From the NCBI RefSeq assembly GCF_002950945.1, contig NZ_CP012673.1:7330501-7394500 (forward strand): a DNA stretch of 64,000 bases, in the 5' to 3' direction. The notes beneath the pieces were generated by a model, which did not search any database, was not told where the DNA came from, and saw only the letters and a program-made list of their open reading frames with translations. The position numbers were made by a program, and so were the translations under genes. Of the stretch, positions 36,195-44,848 are shown piece after piece; within the stretch, counting starts at the first letter, position 1, and each line of letters opens with the position of its first letter. Source of the stretch: Sorangium cellulosum. Its GTDB lineage: Bacteria > Myxococcota_A > Polyangia > Polyangiales > Polyangiaceae.

Positions 36195-37004
36195 TCACTT
36201 CCGCGTGATCGTCACCTTCTTGATGACGGGCGGGTTGACCGGGCGCTCGCCCTTGACCTCGACGCTCGCCAGCTTGTGGACGAGCTCCTCGGGCCCGCAC
36301 TCGCCGAAGATCGTGTAGCCGCCGTCGAGGTGGAACGCGGCCCCGTCGGTGATGAAGAACTGGGCGGAGTTCGTGTTCTTGCCGCGGTTCGCCATGCAGA
36401 GGAGGCCCGCGCGGTCGTGGCTGCCGTCTTCCCAGACCTCGTCGGGGATCACATAGCCGGCCTCGCCCGTGCCGTTCTTCTTGGCGTCGCCGCCCTGGAT
36501 CATGAACCCCTTGATGATCCGGTGGAAGATCGTCCCGTCGTACGCGGGCTTCTTCTCCCAGGCGCCCTCCGGCGTCTTCCAGGGCCTGATCCCGCGCGCC
36601 AGACCGACGAAGTTCGCCACGGTGATCGGCGCCTTGTCGTGGAGCAGCTTGCAGGACAGGGCGCCGAGGTCGGTCTCGATCGACGCGGTCAACGTCTCGC
36701 CGGGCGGGAGGCCCTTGGTGGCGTCGTCGAGCGTCCACTTCCCCTTCAGCGGGTCGTCCTCGCTCGGCTTGACCTCGGCGACCGGCTTCGCCGTGACCTT
36801 GCGCCGCTGCGGCTCGGGGCGCGCGGCCTCTTTCTCGGTCTTGTCACCGGCTGGCTGCGCCGCGGCCGACGGCTTCGAGGCGGGCGCCGCCTTCGTCGCA
36901 GGCGCCTCCTCGGCCGTGGGTTCCGGGGTCTTCGAGCATCCCGCGAGGAGCGCCAGCGCGGCGAGGGTGGAGAGGGACGGAGTGACGAGGGCTCGGGCGA
37001 TCAT
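36195..37004 (-). CDS. Cyclophilin-type peptidyl-prolyl isomerase lipoprotein
   Basis: The 269-residue product has a lipoprotein signal ending at Cys23 (ALLAGC), a Lys/Ala/Pro-rich linker to about 95 and a cyclophilin domain (IFHRIIKGFMIQGGD, then GLLCMANRGKNTNSAQFFIT, with the catalytic Arg in FHR). It should assist folding of exported proteins in the periplasm. Its start is divergent from the DUF192 lipoprotein gene. Confidence 0.93.
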   Translation of the reverse strand: MIARALVTPSLSTLAALALLAGCSKTPEPTAEEAPATKAAPASKPSAAAQPAGDKTEKEAARPEPQRRKVTAKPVAEVKPSEDDPLKGKWTLDDATKGLPPGETLTASIETDLGALSCKLLHDKAPITVANFVGLARGIRPWKTPEGAWEKKPAYDGTIFHRIIKGFMIQGGDAKKNGTGEAGYVIPDEVWEDGSHDRAGLLCMANRGKNTNSAQFFITDGAAFHLDGGYTIFGECGPEELVHKLASVEVKGERPVNPPVIKKVTITRK

Positions 37005-37071
37005 CGTGCGAGGGTTTCGCGCGTCGCGGTCCGGCGGTCAAGGACGAGCCGCGCCGTGGTAGGAGGACGGA

Positions 37072-37770
37072 ATGAGCTCGCGTCGCGCCCTCGCGATCCG
37101 TCCGCTGCCGCTCGCCCCGCTCGCCTCCGCCCTGGCCGCGCTGCTGCTCGGGATCACCTCCGGCGCGTGCGAGCGCCGGATCGACGAGCCCCTGCCGCTC
37201 AGGCCCCGCAGCGACCTGCGCGACGGCCCCGGGCTCGAGGGCACGCCGCCCTCCCCCGTCGGCGCGCCCCCGTCCCCGGTCGCCGCCCAGAACGCCGGCC
37301 GCTGCATCCACCCGACCCCGGCGACGCCGGTGCGGCCGCCCCCGGCCCGCCCCGGCCCCGATCCGGCGTGCCCCGAGGACCCGACCGGCCCGCTCCAGCT
37401 CGCGACCGGCAAGGTGATCTTCCTCGAGGCCAAGGCGCCCGACGTGCTGGTCGAGATCGCGCGAAAGGAGCGAGAGCGCGCCCGCGGGCTCATGTACCGC
37501 AAGAACATGCCGGAGGACCGCGGGATGATCTTCGTCTTCGAGCAGCGGACAAACCATAGCTTCTGGATGCACAACACCTGCCTCCCGCTCGACATGCTGT
37601 TCATCGACCGCGACGGCACGATCGTCGGTATCGAGGAGAACACCCCGACGCTCAACGACTCGACCTTTCAGGTCGGCTGTCCCTCGACGTATGTCCTCGA
37701 GCTGAACGCCGGCTGGGCGCGGCGCCACGGCGTCGTCGCAGGCCAGAAGGTCCGGCTCGAGGGGATCTGA
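37072..37770 (+). CDS. DUF192 lipoprotein
   Basis: The 232-residue protein follows a strong AGGAGG site. A lipoprotein signal ending at Cys33 (TSGAC) and a Pro-rich linker precede a complete DUF192 domain (ARKERERARGLMYRKNM, GMIFVFEQRTNHSFWMHNT, PLDMLFID, YVLELNAGWA). DUF192 proteins are small secreted or membrane proteins of unknown biochemical role. It is convergent with the MBL hydrolase gene. Confidence 0.9.
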   Translation: MSSRRALAIRPLPLAPLASALAALLLGITSGACERRIDEPLPLRPRSDLRDGPGLEGTPPSPVGAPPSPVAAQNAGRCIHPTPATPVRPPPARPGPDPACPEDPTGPLQLATGKVIFLEAKAPDVLVEIARKERERARGLMYRKNMPEDRGMIFVFEQRTNHSFWMHNTCLPLDMLFIDRDGTIVGIEENTPTLNDSTFQVGCPSTYVLELNAGWARRHGVVAGQKVRLEGI

Positions 37771-37794
37771 CGCCGGGCAGGCGCCCCGTCCTCC

Positions 37795-37824
37795 GCGCGG
37801 CGCGCCAGGCGGCGCGCGCCGCGC
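37795..37824. terminator. GC-rich hairpin between convergent genes
   Basis: GCGCGGCGCGCC (37795-37806) can pair with GGCGCGCGCCGCGC (37811-37824) with a two-base bulge. It fills the gap between the DUF192 and MBL hydrolase stops. Confidence 0.4.
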
Positions 37825-38648
37825 TACATGCCCGAGAACAGATCGAGCTGGCGCACGCCAAGCGGCGGCGCCGGCGGCAGCGACGCGTCGAGGACGAGCG
37901 GTCCGCGCGGCGGCGCGGCGACGAGGCGCGTGCGCTTGCCGAAGAGCGCGTCGCGCGCGGCGTCCAGCGCGAGATCCGGGCGGTTGTTGCGCTCCGAGAG
38001 GTGCATCAGCGCGACCGTGTGGGTGCCGCCGGGCAGCGCCGCGAGCAGCGCGCACGCCTCGCGGTTCGACAGGTGGCCGCGCGACGACCGGATCCTGCGC
38101 TTCAGGTGCTGCGGGTACGGGCCGCTCTCGAGCAGGTCCACGTCGTGGTTCGACTCGAGCAGCAGCACGTCGCAGCCGGCGACGTGCTCGAGCAGCCCCG
38201 GCGGGATCTCGCCGAGGTCGGTCACGAGCGCCGCCCGCCGGGCGCCGTCGTCGACGACGAGCGCGACCTGCGCCGCGTCGTGCGGCAGCGGCCGCGGGGA
38301 GAAGGTGAGCGCGCCGATCGCGAACGGCTCGCGCGAAGAGAAGATCCGCACGCGCTCTGGATCCCCGAGCGCCGCGGCGCGCGCGGTGGCCTCCGACGCA
38401 TAGATCGGGATCTTGAGCTTCTTGTTGTACCTGGCGGCCGCGCCGACATGGTCGGCGTGCGCGTGGGTGATGACGATCGCATCCAGCGCGCAGCCCGCCG
38501 CGCCGCCCGCCCCGCCGGCATCCACCGCCGCGACGTACTGCGCGAGCGTCCGAGGCCCGACGCCCGCGTCCACGAGGACCCTCGTGCCGCGGGAAGTGAA
38601 CAGCGTGGCATTGCCGCCGCTCCCGCTCGCGATGATGGTGATCTTCAT
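37824..38648 (-). CDS. WalJ/YycJ-like MBL-fold metallohydrolase
   Basis: The 274-residue protein is a metallo-beta-lactamase fold of the YycJ/WalJ type: SGSGGNATLF at the N-terminus, the metal motif THAHADH (His62, His64, Asp66, His67), LLLESNHD, RGHLSN and the distal HLSERNN. Family members are exonuclease-like and linked to DNA repair or cell-wall signalling in Firmicutes. The ATG at 38648 gives the family N-terminus MKITIIASGSGGN. No walK/walR genes are adjacent. Confidence 0.9.
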   Translation of the reverse strand: MKITIIASGSGGNATLFTSRGTRVLVDAGVGPRTLAQYVAAVDAGGAGGAAGCALDAIVITHAHADHVGAAARYNKKLKIPIYASEATARAAALGDPERVRIFSSREPFAIGALTFSPRPLPHDAAQVALVVDDGARRAALVTDLGEIPPGLLEHVAGCDVLLLESNHDVDLLESGPYPQHLKRRIRSSRGHLSNREACALLAALPGGTHTVALMHLSERNNRPDLALDAARDALFGKRTRLVAAPPRGPLVLDASLPPAPPLGVRQLDLFSGM

Positions 38649-38771
38649 GTCGGGCTCCGCGGAACGGGTGGCCCCAGACCCGTAGCGCAGCCCCTGCCCC
38701 GGCGGCAAGCGCGCTGAACGGCGCGAGGCGCTCGCGGGGGCGCACGAACGACGCTACAGGAATTCCACGCC

Positions 38772-40136
38772 GTGGAGCTCGCCTCTCCCTCCTCCCCTGC
38801 CCCTGGCCCCGACGCGGGACCGCCGCGCCCCGAGGCCTCCGGCGACGGCGGCGCGCGCCGCCGAGGCCGCCGCCGGCGCGCCGTGATCGCGGCGCTCGTC
38901 GTCTCGGTCCTCGCGGCGGCCGTCGCCGCGGTCGTCGTGCTCGCGCCGCCCGCCATCCGCCGGGAGATCATCGCCGAGGCCCGCGCGCGCGGCGTCGCGC
39001 TGGATCCCGGCGCCGTCGACCTCAGCCTCGGCGCGATCCGCCTGCGCGGCGCGCGCTTCTCCCTCCTCGGCGTGCGCGGGCTCTCGGGCACGATCGCGCG
39101 CGCGACGATCGAGCTGCGCGGGCTCTCGCCGGCGCGGATCGCGGCGGAGGACGTCGCGATCACGGTCGCGGGCGTGGACGCCCTGGAGGGCCTGCCGGCG
39201 TGGGCGGCGCAGCACGGCGCGCGCGCGGCAGAGCTGCCGCTCGCCGCGAGCCGCGTCCGGCTCGGCTACCGGGATCGCGAGGGGGCGCCGGAGGTGTTCG
39301 CGCTGGCCGACGCCACCTTCCAGCGGGGCGCGGGCGGCCCGGGGCAGCGCGCGGCCGGGCCGCAGCCGGGCGCGCGGCCGCCGGAGGCCGGCGTCCTCCG
39401 GCAGGCGCGCGTGCTGATCGCCGGCAAGGAGGTGGCGCGCACCGACGTCGGCTGGTCGCTCGGCGCGGCCTCGCTCTCGCTGGGCTTCGGCGGGGCGGAC
39501 GTCCCCTCCGCGCCGCTGCGGGCCGAGCTCCGGCCGCTCCCGTCGCCGAGCGCCACCCTCGAGCTCGCCCCGGCGCCGCTCCCCGCGATCGCCGCGCTGC
39601 TCGGGGTCGACGCCGGCGCGTCGCCGGTGATCGTCTCCGGCACGGTCGATCTGCGGCTCGCGGGCGGCGCGGACCGCGCGGCGCTCTCGGCGGCGCCGCT
39701 CGACGGCGCGATCGCCCTCACGCTGAAGGGCTTCACCTTCCCGCACCCCAAGGAGCTCGACGGCCTCCTCTTCGGCGACACGACGACCCTCAAGGCGGAC
39801 GCGCACATCCCGGCGGACCGCCAGCGCGTCGCGCTCAGCCGCGTGGAGGTCGCCGCCGGCGCGCTGAAGCTCGGCGGAGCGGGCGAGATCCAGCGCGCCG
39901 GCGCGGACGCCTCGATCGGGATGGATCTGTCGGGCTCCGTCCCGTGCTCGCTGCTCGCCGGCTCCGCCGCGAAGGCGCACCTGACCGGCGTCGTGGGCCT
40001 GCTCGCGGGCGACCTCGCGCGGCGGGCGCTCGCGGGCTCGGTGTCGGTCCAGGTGCGCGTCGACGCGCGCGCGAGCCGGCTGACGGCCGCACGTGTCACC
40101 CCGCGCGCGATCCCCCGCTGCAAGGTCCGCCTCTGA
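38772..40136 (+). CDS. AsmA/GspN-like membrane-anchored protein
   Basis: The 454-residue product from the GTG at 38772 has a basic cytoplasmic N-terminus (RRRGRRRR), one membrane helix near 38-60 and a long beta-rich domain with repeats such as LDPGAVDLSLGAIRLRGARF, VSGTVDLRLAGG and GEIQRAGADASIGMDLSGSV. The pattern is that of AsmA or of GspN of type II secretion. It would project into the periplasm. Which of the two it is cannot be settled by eye. It is followed by the FGE-like lipoprotein gene. Confidence 0.65.
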   Translation: MELASPSSPAPGPDAGPPRPEASGDGGARRRGRRRRAVIAALVVSVLAAAVAAVVVLAPPAIRREIIAEARARGVALDPGAVDLSLGAIRLRGARFSLLGVRGLSGTIARATIELRGLSPARIAAEDVAITVAGVDALEGLPAWAAQHGARAAELPLAASRVRLGYRDREGAPEVFALADATFQRGAGGPGQRAAGPQPGARPPEAGVLRQARVLIAGKEVARTDVGWSLGAASLSLGFGGADVPSAPLRAELRPLPSPSATLELAPAPLPAIAALLGVDAGASPVIVSGTVDLRLAGGADRAALSAAPLDGAIALTLKGFTFPHPKELDGLLFGDTTTLKADAHIPADRQRVALSRVEVAAGALKLGGAGEIQRAGADASIGMDLSGSVPCSLLAGSAAKAHLTGVVGLLAGDLARRALAGSVSVQVRVDARASRLTAARVTPRAIPRCKVRL

Positions 40137-40298
40137 CAGCGGCGCGGGACAGGCGAGACGAGCGAGGAGCGCGAGACAGAGAAGACCGATGACGCGGACG
40201 AATTGACGCAGCGAACCAGGGCGGAAAGCGCGAGAAGCGCGGCCTGTGGACTCGACGAGAGGGCGACGCTCTGGCACCCTGACCGCGAGGAGCCGTCA

Positions 40299-41159
40299 AT
40301 GCGCTCTGGAGCTCTCGCGTTCTCTCGCGCCGTCCGGACCCCGTCGCTTCTGGCGCTCATCTCTCTCTCGAACGCTGCCTGCACCGGCGATGCCGGCGGC
40401 CGCCACGACGACGCTCCCGGCAGCGGCGGAGGAGCATCCGCGGCGACGTCCTCGTCCTCGATCGCCGGCGTGACGTCGGCCGGCAGCGGCGGCGCCGGCG
40501 CGGGCGGCGCAGGCGTCGACGGTGCGGGCGGCGCGGGTGGGGACGAGACCGAGCTGGCAGAGCAGCCGCTCGAAACGGAGCCCGAAGCGCCGTGCCCGCC
40601 GGACATGGCGCACGTCGACGCGTATTGCATCGATCGGTTCGAGGCCCCGAACGTGGAAGGCGCGCTGCCGCTCGTGATGGAGAGCGCCGTGTCGGCGCAT
40701 GCCTGGTGCGAGGAGCGCGGCAAACGCCTCTGCACCGAGGACGAGTGGGACGCGGCCTGCAAGGGGCCCGAGGGGTACGTCTATCCCTACGGAGACACCC
40801 ACGAGGCGGACCGCTGCAACGATGGCAAGACGTGGAGAGCGCCCGACGAGGCCGCGCTCAACACCTGGCCTTCCGAGGAGGCGATGGCCGAGGTCCAGGC
40901 GCTTTACCAGGCCGAGCCGAGCGGCTCGCGGCCCGGGTGTGTGAGCGCCTTCGGGGTGTACGACATGACGGGGAATGTCGAGGAGTGGGTGGTCCGCACC
41001 CGGTACCACGTCAACGAGTATCCCCACATCCTCATGGGCTGTTACTGGTCGGGCTGCTTCGGCGGCGCGAAACCGCGGTGCGGCTCCACGAACCCGGCGC
41101 ACGCGGACGGGTTCCGGTTCTACGAGACAAGCTTCCGTTGCTGCCGCGACGCCCGGTGA
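40299..41159 (+). CDS. FGE-sulfatase-domain lipoprotein
   Basis: The 286-residue product starts at an ATG with GAGGAG upstream. A lipoprotein signal ends at Cys28 (SLSNAAC), then comes a Gly/Ala/Ser linker to about 95. The domain matches the 23.9-kb paralogue: VDAYCIDRFEAP, GKRLCTEDEWDAACKG, YPYGD, GVYDMTGNVEEW and a C-terminal SFRCC. An internal Cys-rich part (GCYWSGCFGGAKPRC) is specific to this copy. No sulfatase gene is nearby, so classic formylglycine formation is uncertain. A very strong palindrome follows. Confidence 0.85.
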   Translation: MRSGALAFSRAVRTPSLLALISLSNAACTGDAGGRHDDAPGSGGGASAATSSSSIAGVTSAGSGGAGAGGAGVDGAGGAGGDETELAEQPLETEPEAPCPPDMAHVDAYCIDRFEAPNVEGALPLVMESAVSAHAWCEERGKRLCTEDEWDAACKGPEGYVYPYGDTHEADRCNDGKTWRAPDEAALNTWPSEEAMAEVQALYQAEPSGSRPGCVSAFGVYDMTGNVEEWVVRTRYHVNEYPHILMGCYWSGCFGGAKPRCGSTNPAHADGFRFYETSFRCCRDAR

Positions 41160-41189
41160 GCGCGCGCCGCCGCGACGCCCCGCCCTGCA

Positions 41190-41221
41190 GCCGGCCGTCG
41201 CGGCGCGCCGCGACGGCCGGC
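41190..41221. terminator. Perfect 32-bp palindrome after the FGE-like lipoprotein gene
   Basis: The left half is GCCGGCCGTCGCGGCG and the right half is its exact reverse complement, with no spacer. In RNA this gives a 14-bp stem with a CGCG loop. It begins 31 bp after the stop codon and lies before the acyltransferase start. It lacks a T tract. The symmetry could also be a protein-binding site. Confidence 0.6.
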
Positions 41222-41303
41222 CGGTAGACAGCCCGCGGGCGCGCGGCCGCCCCGGCGGATCCGCTTCCCCTCGGGCGCGCCGCAGGTTAGGGCGAGGGGA
41301 CCG

Positions 41304-42203
41304 GTGCTGACCTTGCAAAGAGAGCCCCGCCCCGGCCTCGATCTCGTGAAGGACGCGCTCGCCGCGCTGAGAGAAAAAGGCCGCGAGCGCCCCCGCCCGA
41401 ACGACCTCGACGCCCGCGATCCGGCGTTCATCGCCCGGCTGCTCCCGCTGCTCGGGCTCTTCTACGACCACTACTTCCGCTGCGAGACCGAGATTGAAGA
41501 GGAGCTGCCCGAAGGCCCCTTCCTCGGCGTCAGCAACCACAACGCGATGACCGGAATGCCGGACATGTACTGCCACATGACGGCGTTCTGGCGCCGTTAC
41601 GGGCCCTCGCGCCCGGCCTACGGGCTCATGCACGACCTCCCGTTCAGCGTCCCGAAGGCCGGGATCTGGCTCAACGCGTGCGGCGCCATCGCCGCGAGCC
41701 AGGAGAACGCGCGCCGGGCGCTCGCCCGGGGCGCGGCGCTGCTGGTCTTCCCCGGCGGCGATCTCGACGCCTGCAAGCCCACCTCGGCGCAGTACACGAT
41801 CCGCTTCGGCCGGCGCCGCGGCTTCGTCCGGCTCGCGATCCGCGAGGGCGTGCCGATCGTGCCCGTCGTGAGCGTGGGCGCGCACCAGTCGCTCTACATC
41901 GCCACGGACGGGCGCAGGCTCGCCGAGTGGCTCCGCCTCCCCCAGCTCGCGCGCTCGAACGTCGCGCCGCTCGGCCTCGCGCTGCCGTGGGGGCTCATCG
42001 TTGGCGTCCCCATCCCCCACGTGCCGCCTCCGGTGAAGATTCACACACGCATGTTGCGCCCGCTTCACCTCGGGCTGCCCCCGGAGGCCGCGGACGACCC
42101 GGCCGCGGTGGAGAGCGCGTTCGAGCGGATCGTCGCGGTCATGCAGGCCGGGCTCGACGCGCTCCGCGCAGCAGGCCGGCACGGCCTCTTCCCCCGGGGT
42201 TGA
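41304..42203 (+). CDS. PlsC-like acyltransferase
   Basis: The 299-residue protein from the GTG at 41304 resembles lysophospholipid/glycerol-phosphate acyltransferases: FLGVSNHNAMTGMPD (His box, with a spacing longer than the textbook Hx4D), the FPGGD motif and IVPVVSVGAHQS. There is no clear membrane anchor. It would transfer an acyl chain to an unknown lipid acceptor. It is in its own transcription unit between two regulatory genes. Confidence 0.78.
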   Translation: MLTLQREPRPGLDLVKDALAALREKGRERPRPNDLDARDPAFIARLLPLLGLFYDHYFRCETEIEEELPEGPFLGVSNHNAMTGMPDMYCHMTAFWRRYGPSRPAYGLMHDLPFSVPKAGIWLNACGAIAASQENARRALARGAALLVFPGGDLDACKPTSAQYTIRFGRRRGFVRLAIREGVPIVPVVSVGAHQSLYIATDGRRLAEWLRLPQLARSNVAPLGLALPWGLIVGVPIPHVPPPVKIHTRMLRPLHLGLPPEAADDPAAVESAFERIVAVMQAGLDALRAAGRHGLFPRG

Positions 42204-42315
42204 CCGGCCGCGACAGCGCAACGCGGGCGCGCCTCGCGCCGGAAGCCGACGTTCTCGGGTGGCGAAAGCAGCTGGCGTGCGACAAAGGTCGCTCGGCCTC
42301 GCGCGGGTCTCGGAA

Positions 42316-42335
42316 AAAGGAGTCCGTTCATGTAG
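42316..42335 (+). promoter_or_regulatory. Start-stop element (ATG TAG) in frame before the kinase gene
   Basis: An AAGGAG site is followed seven bases later by ATG (42330) and immediately by TAG, in the same frame as the kinase, whose usable GTG is 18 bp downstream. Ribosomes would load at the strong site, stop at once and possibly reinitiate. A lost start (mutation or sequencing error) is the alternative. Confidence 0.5.
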
Positions 42336-42350
42336 GCTCGAGCGCCAGCC

Positions 42351-43805
42351 GTGACCCCCGACCGCACCGCGCAGCTGCTCGCACCGCTGGCCCAGCCGGG
42401 AGAGCTCGTCGGCGGCAAGTACCGCGTCGAGCGGGTCGTGGCCATCGGCGGGATGGGCGTCGTGCTCGCGGCGCGCAACGAGGAGCTCGGCCTCCCGGTC
42501 GCCATCAAGATCCTGCGCCAGGACGCCCTCTCGAACCACGAGGCGGTGACCCGCTTCCTGCGCGAGGCGAGCACGGCGAAGCGCCTGCAGGGAGATCACG
42601 TCGCGCGCGTGTTCGACGTCGGCACCACGGAGAGCGGCGTGCCCTTCATGGTGATGGAGTTCCTGAGCGGGCTCGATCTCCAGCAGGTCATCGAGACCCG
42701 CGGCCCGCTGCCCATCCAGGACGCGGTCGACTACGTGCTGGAGGCGCTCGAGGCGGTGGCCGAGGCGCACGCGGCCGGCATCGTGCACCGGGATATCAAA
42801 CCGTCGAATCTGTTCCTGGCCGAGGACGCCGACGGGACGCGGCACATCAAGGTCCTCGATTTCGGCATCTCGAAGGGGCAAGGGCTCGACTCGCCCGCCG
42901 AGCCGGGGCTCACGTCGACCAAGCAGGTGATGGGCTCGCCCGGGTACATGTCGCCGGAGCAGATGATGGCCCCGAAGAGCGTCGACGGGCGCGCCGACGT
43001 GTGGTCGTTCGGTGTGCTGCTGTACACGCTCGTGACGGGCGAGCCGCCGTTCCAGGGCGAGACGGTCGCGGCGGTGATGGCGAACATCCTGCACCAGCCG
43101 GTGCCGCGGCTGCGCGACAAGCGCAGCGACGCGCCGGCGACGCTGGAGCGCATCGTCGAGCGCTGCCTGGAGCGCGACGTGAGCGCGCGGTACGCGAACG
43201 TCGGCAAGCTCGCGCAGGCGCTCGAGCCGCTCGGGTCGAGCTTCGCGAAGCTCTCGACGTCGCGCATCCAGAGCGCGATCGGCGCGGCGTCGCCGGCGGG
43301 GCAGACGCTGCTCAACTCGCGGGGCCCCGAGGACAGCGACCGGCTCTCCGGCGCGTCCTGGACGCGCACGACGTCCCGCCGGCGCTCGCGGCGCCGGCTG
43401 CTCGTCGCCGCCGGCCTGGCCGTGCTCGCCGGCGTTGCGGGCGCGAGCGTGTGGTTGATCGCCTCCCCGCGCGGGGCGCCGAGCGACGCGAGCTCCGCCG
43501 CGGCGCGCGAGGCGACCGGCGCCGCGGCGCGCGAGGCGACCGGCGCCGCGCGGCTCGCGCCGACCGCATCGCCCGCCCCGCCGGCGCCGGGTGAGCCGGC
43601 TTCTGCCGCGGTCGGCGCGGCGGGCCTGACCTCGGCCGTGGAGCCTGCAGCGCCGGCGCCGAGCGGGTCTCCGTCGCGAGCTGAATCCACATCACGGCCG
43701 AGGGTCATGGCCTCCGGGGCGCCGGTCAGACCAGACGCCGCGCCGAGACCGCAGGCGCCGGTGAGGCCGGCGAGCGAGGCTGACATGCTGAGGAGTCGCC
43801 ATTGA
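42351..43805 (+). CDS. Membrane-bound Ser/Thr protein kinase
   Basis: The 484-residue product has a complete kinase domain (20-285): GGMG loop, Lys53 (VAIKILR), HRDIKPSN with Asp148, LDFGISK with Asp170, and GSPGYMSPEQ. A basic stretch and one helix (LLVAAGLAVLAGVAGASVWLI) near 345-366 lead to an Ala/Pro-rich C-terminus outside. The GTG at 42351 is the only in-frame start after an ATG-TAG pair at 42330 that carries the better ribosome site. The end overlaps the next gene (TTGA), starting a three-gene operon. Confidence 0.92.
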   Translation: MTPDRTAQLLAPLAQPGELVGGKYRVERVVAIGGMGVVLAARNEELGLPVAIKILRQDALSNHEAVTRFLREASTAKRLQGDHVARVFDVGTTESGVPFMVMEFLSGLDLQQVIETRGPLPIQDAVDYVLEALEAVAEAHAAGIVHRDIKPSNLFLAEDADGTRHIKVLDFGISKGQGLDSPAEPGLTSTKQVMGSPGYMSPEQMMAPKSVDGRADVWSFGVLLYTLVTGEPPFQGETVAAVMANILHQPVPRLRDKRSDAPATLERIVERCLERDVSARYANVGKLAQALEPLGSSFAKLSTSRIQSAIGAASPAGQTLLNSRGPEDSDRLSGASWTRTTSRRRSRRRLLVAAGLAVLAGVAGASVWLIASPRGAPSDASSAAAREATGAAAREATGAARLAPTASPAPPAPGEPASAAVGAAGLTSAVEPAAPAPSGSPSRAESTSRPRVMASGAPVRPDAAPRPQAPVRPASEADMLRSRH

Positions 43806-44848
43806 GATCGTTCCGAGCGCGAAACGCGGGCGCATGGCTCGCGCTGCTCTCCGCGATGGGCCTGCCGGTGGCCTCGCAGGCCCAGCCGGCGGCGGCCGAC
43901 AAGGCCCTTGCGGAGGGGCTGTTCCAGGACGGCAAGAGGCTGATGGATGAGGGCAAGATCTCGGAAGCGTGCGCGAAGCTCGCCGAGAGCCAGCGCGTGG
44001 ATCCCACGGTCGGCACGCTGCTGAACCTCGCGGTCTGCCACGAGAAGGAGGGCAAGACCGCGAGCGCGTGGGCCGAGTTCAAGGAGGCGTCCGCGCTGTC
44101 GGCGGGCATCGGGCAGCAGGACCGCTCGCAGTTCGCGGCGAAGCGCGCGGCGGCGCTGGAGGCGCACCTGACGCGCCTCGCCCTGGAGGTGGCGCAGCCG
44201 GTGCCGGGCATGGTGATCACGCTGAACGGCAAGGAGCTGAGCGCGGCCGCGGCCACGGGCACGGGCATCCCGGTCGATCCCGGCGCGGCGGCGATCGAGG
44301 CGAAGGCGCCGGGCAAACAGCCCTGGTCGCAGCAGGTCACGCTCGATCCGGGGTCGGGCACGAAGCAGGTGACCATCCCGCCGCTCGCGGACATCCCCGC
44401 GCCGGCGCAGGCAGCGCCGGCTCCCCCTGCCCCCCGCCCCGCCGCGGCACCTCCGCCGCCGGCGAGCTCGACCGCCGCGGCGCCCGGTCCGGCGGGCAGC
44501 CCGATGCGCACGCTGGGCTTCATCGCCGGCGGCGTCGGCGTCGCGAGCCTCGGCGTGGGCGCGGTGCTCGGGGTGATGACGCTCCGGAGGGCGGCCGACG
44601 TCGAGGACGGCTGCAGCGGCAGCTTCGGCTGCAGCCCGGCGGACGTCGCGACGAACGAGGACGCCCGGACGACCGCGCTGGTCTCGACCATCACGGTGGG
44701 CGCCGGGCTGGCGTGCCTCGGCGCCGGCGTCGCGCTGGTGCTGATGTCCCCGTCGCCGGAGAGGGCGGCCGCGGGAGAGCGGCGGCTCTGGGTCGCGCCC
44801 AGCGTCGCTTCGGACGGGGGGCGCGTGATGCTCGGAGGCAGGTGGTGA
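43802..44848 (+). CDS. Exported TPR-like membrane protein of the kinase operon
   Basis: The 348-residue product starts at a TTG that overlaps the kinase stop. A signal peptide (LALLSAMGLPVASQAQ) precedes TPR-like helices (EGLFQDGKRLMDEGKISEAC, VGTLLNLAVCHEKEGKTASA) to about 125, then a PEGA-like beta segment, a Pro/Ala linker and two hydrophobic helices at about 238-260 and 285-305. It overlaps the next gene as well, so the three proteins are coupled. It may form the periplasmic partner of the kinase. This is an inference from operon structure. Confidence 0.8.
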   Translation: MRSFRARNAGAWLALLSAMGLPVASQAQPAAADKALAEGLFQDGKRLMDEGKISEACAKLAESQRVDPTVGTLLNLAVCHEKEGKTASAWAEFKEASALSAGIGQQDRSQFAAKRAAALEAHLTRLALEVAQPVPGMVITLNGKELSAAAATGTGIPVDPGAAAIEAKAPGKQPWSQQVTLDPGSGTKQVTIPPLADIPAPAQAAPAPPAPRPAAAPPPPASSTAAAPGPAGSPMRTLGFIAGGVGVASLGVGAVLGVMTLRRAADVEDGCSGSFGCSPADVATNEDARTTALVSTITVGAGLACLGAGVALVLMSPSPERAAAGERRLWVAPSVASDGGRVMLGGRW

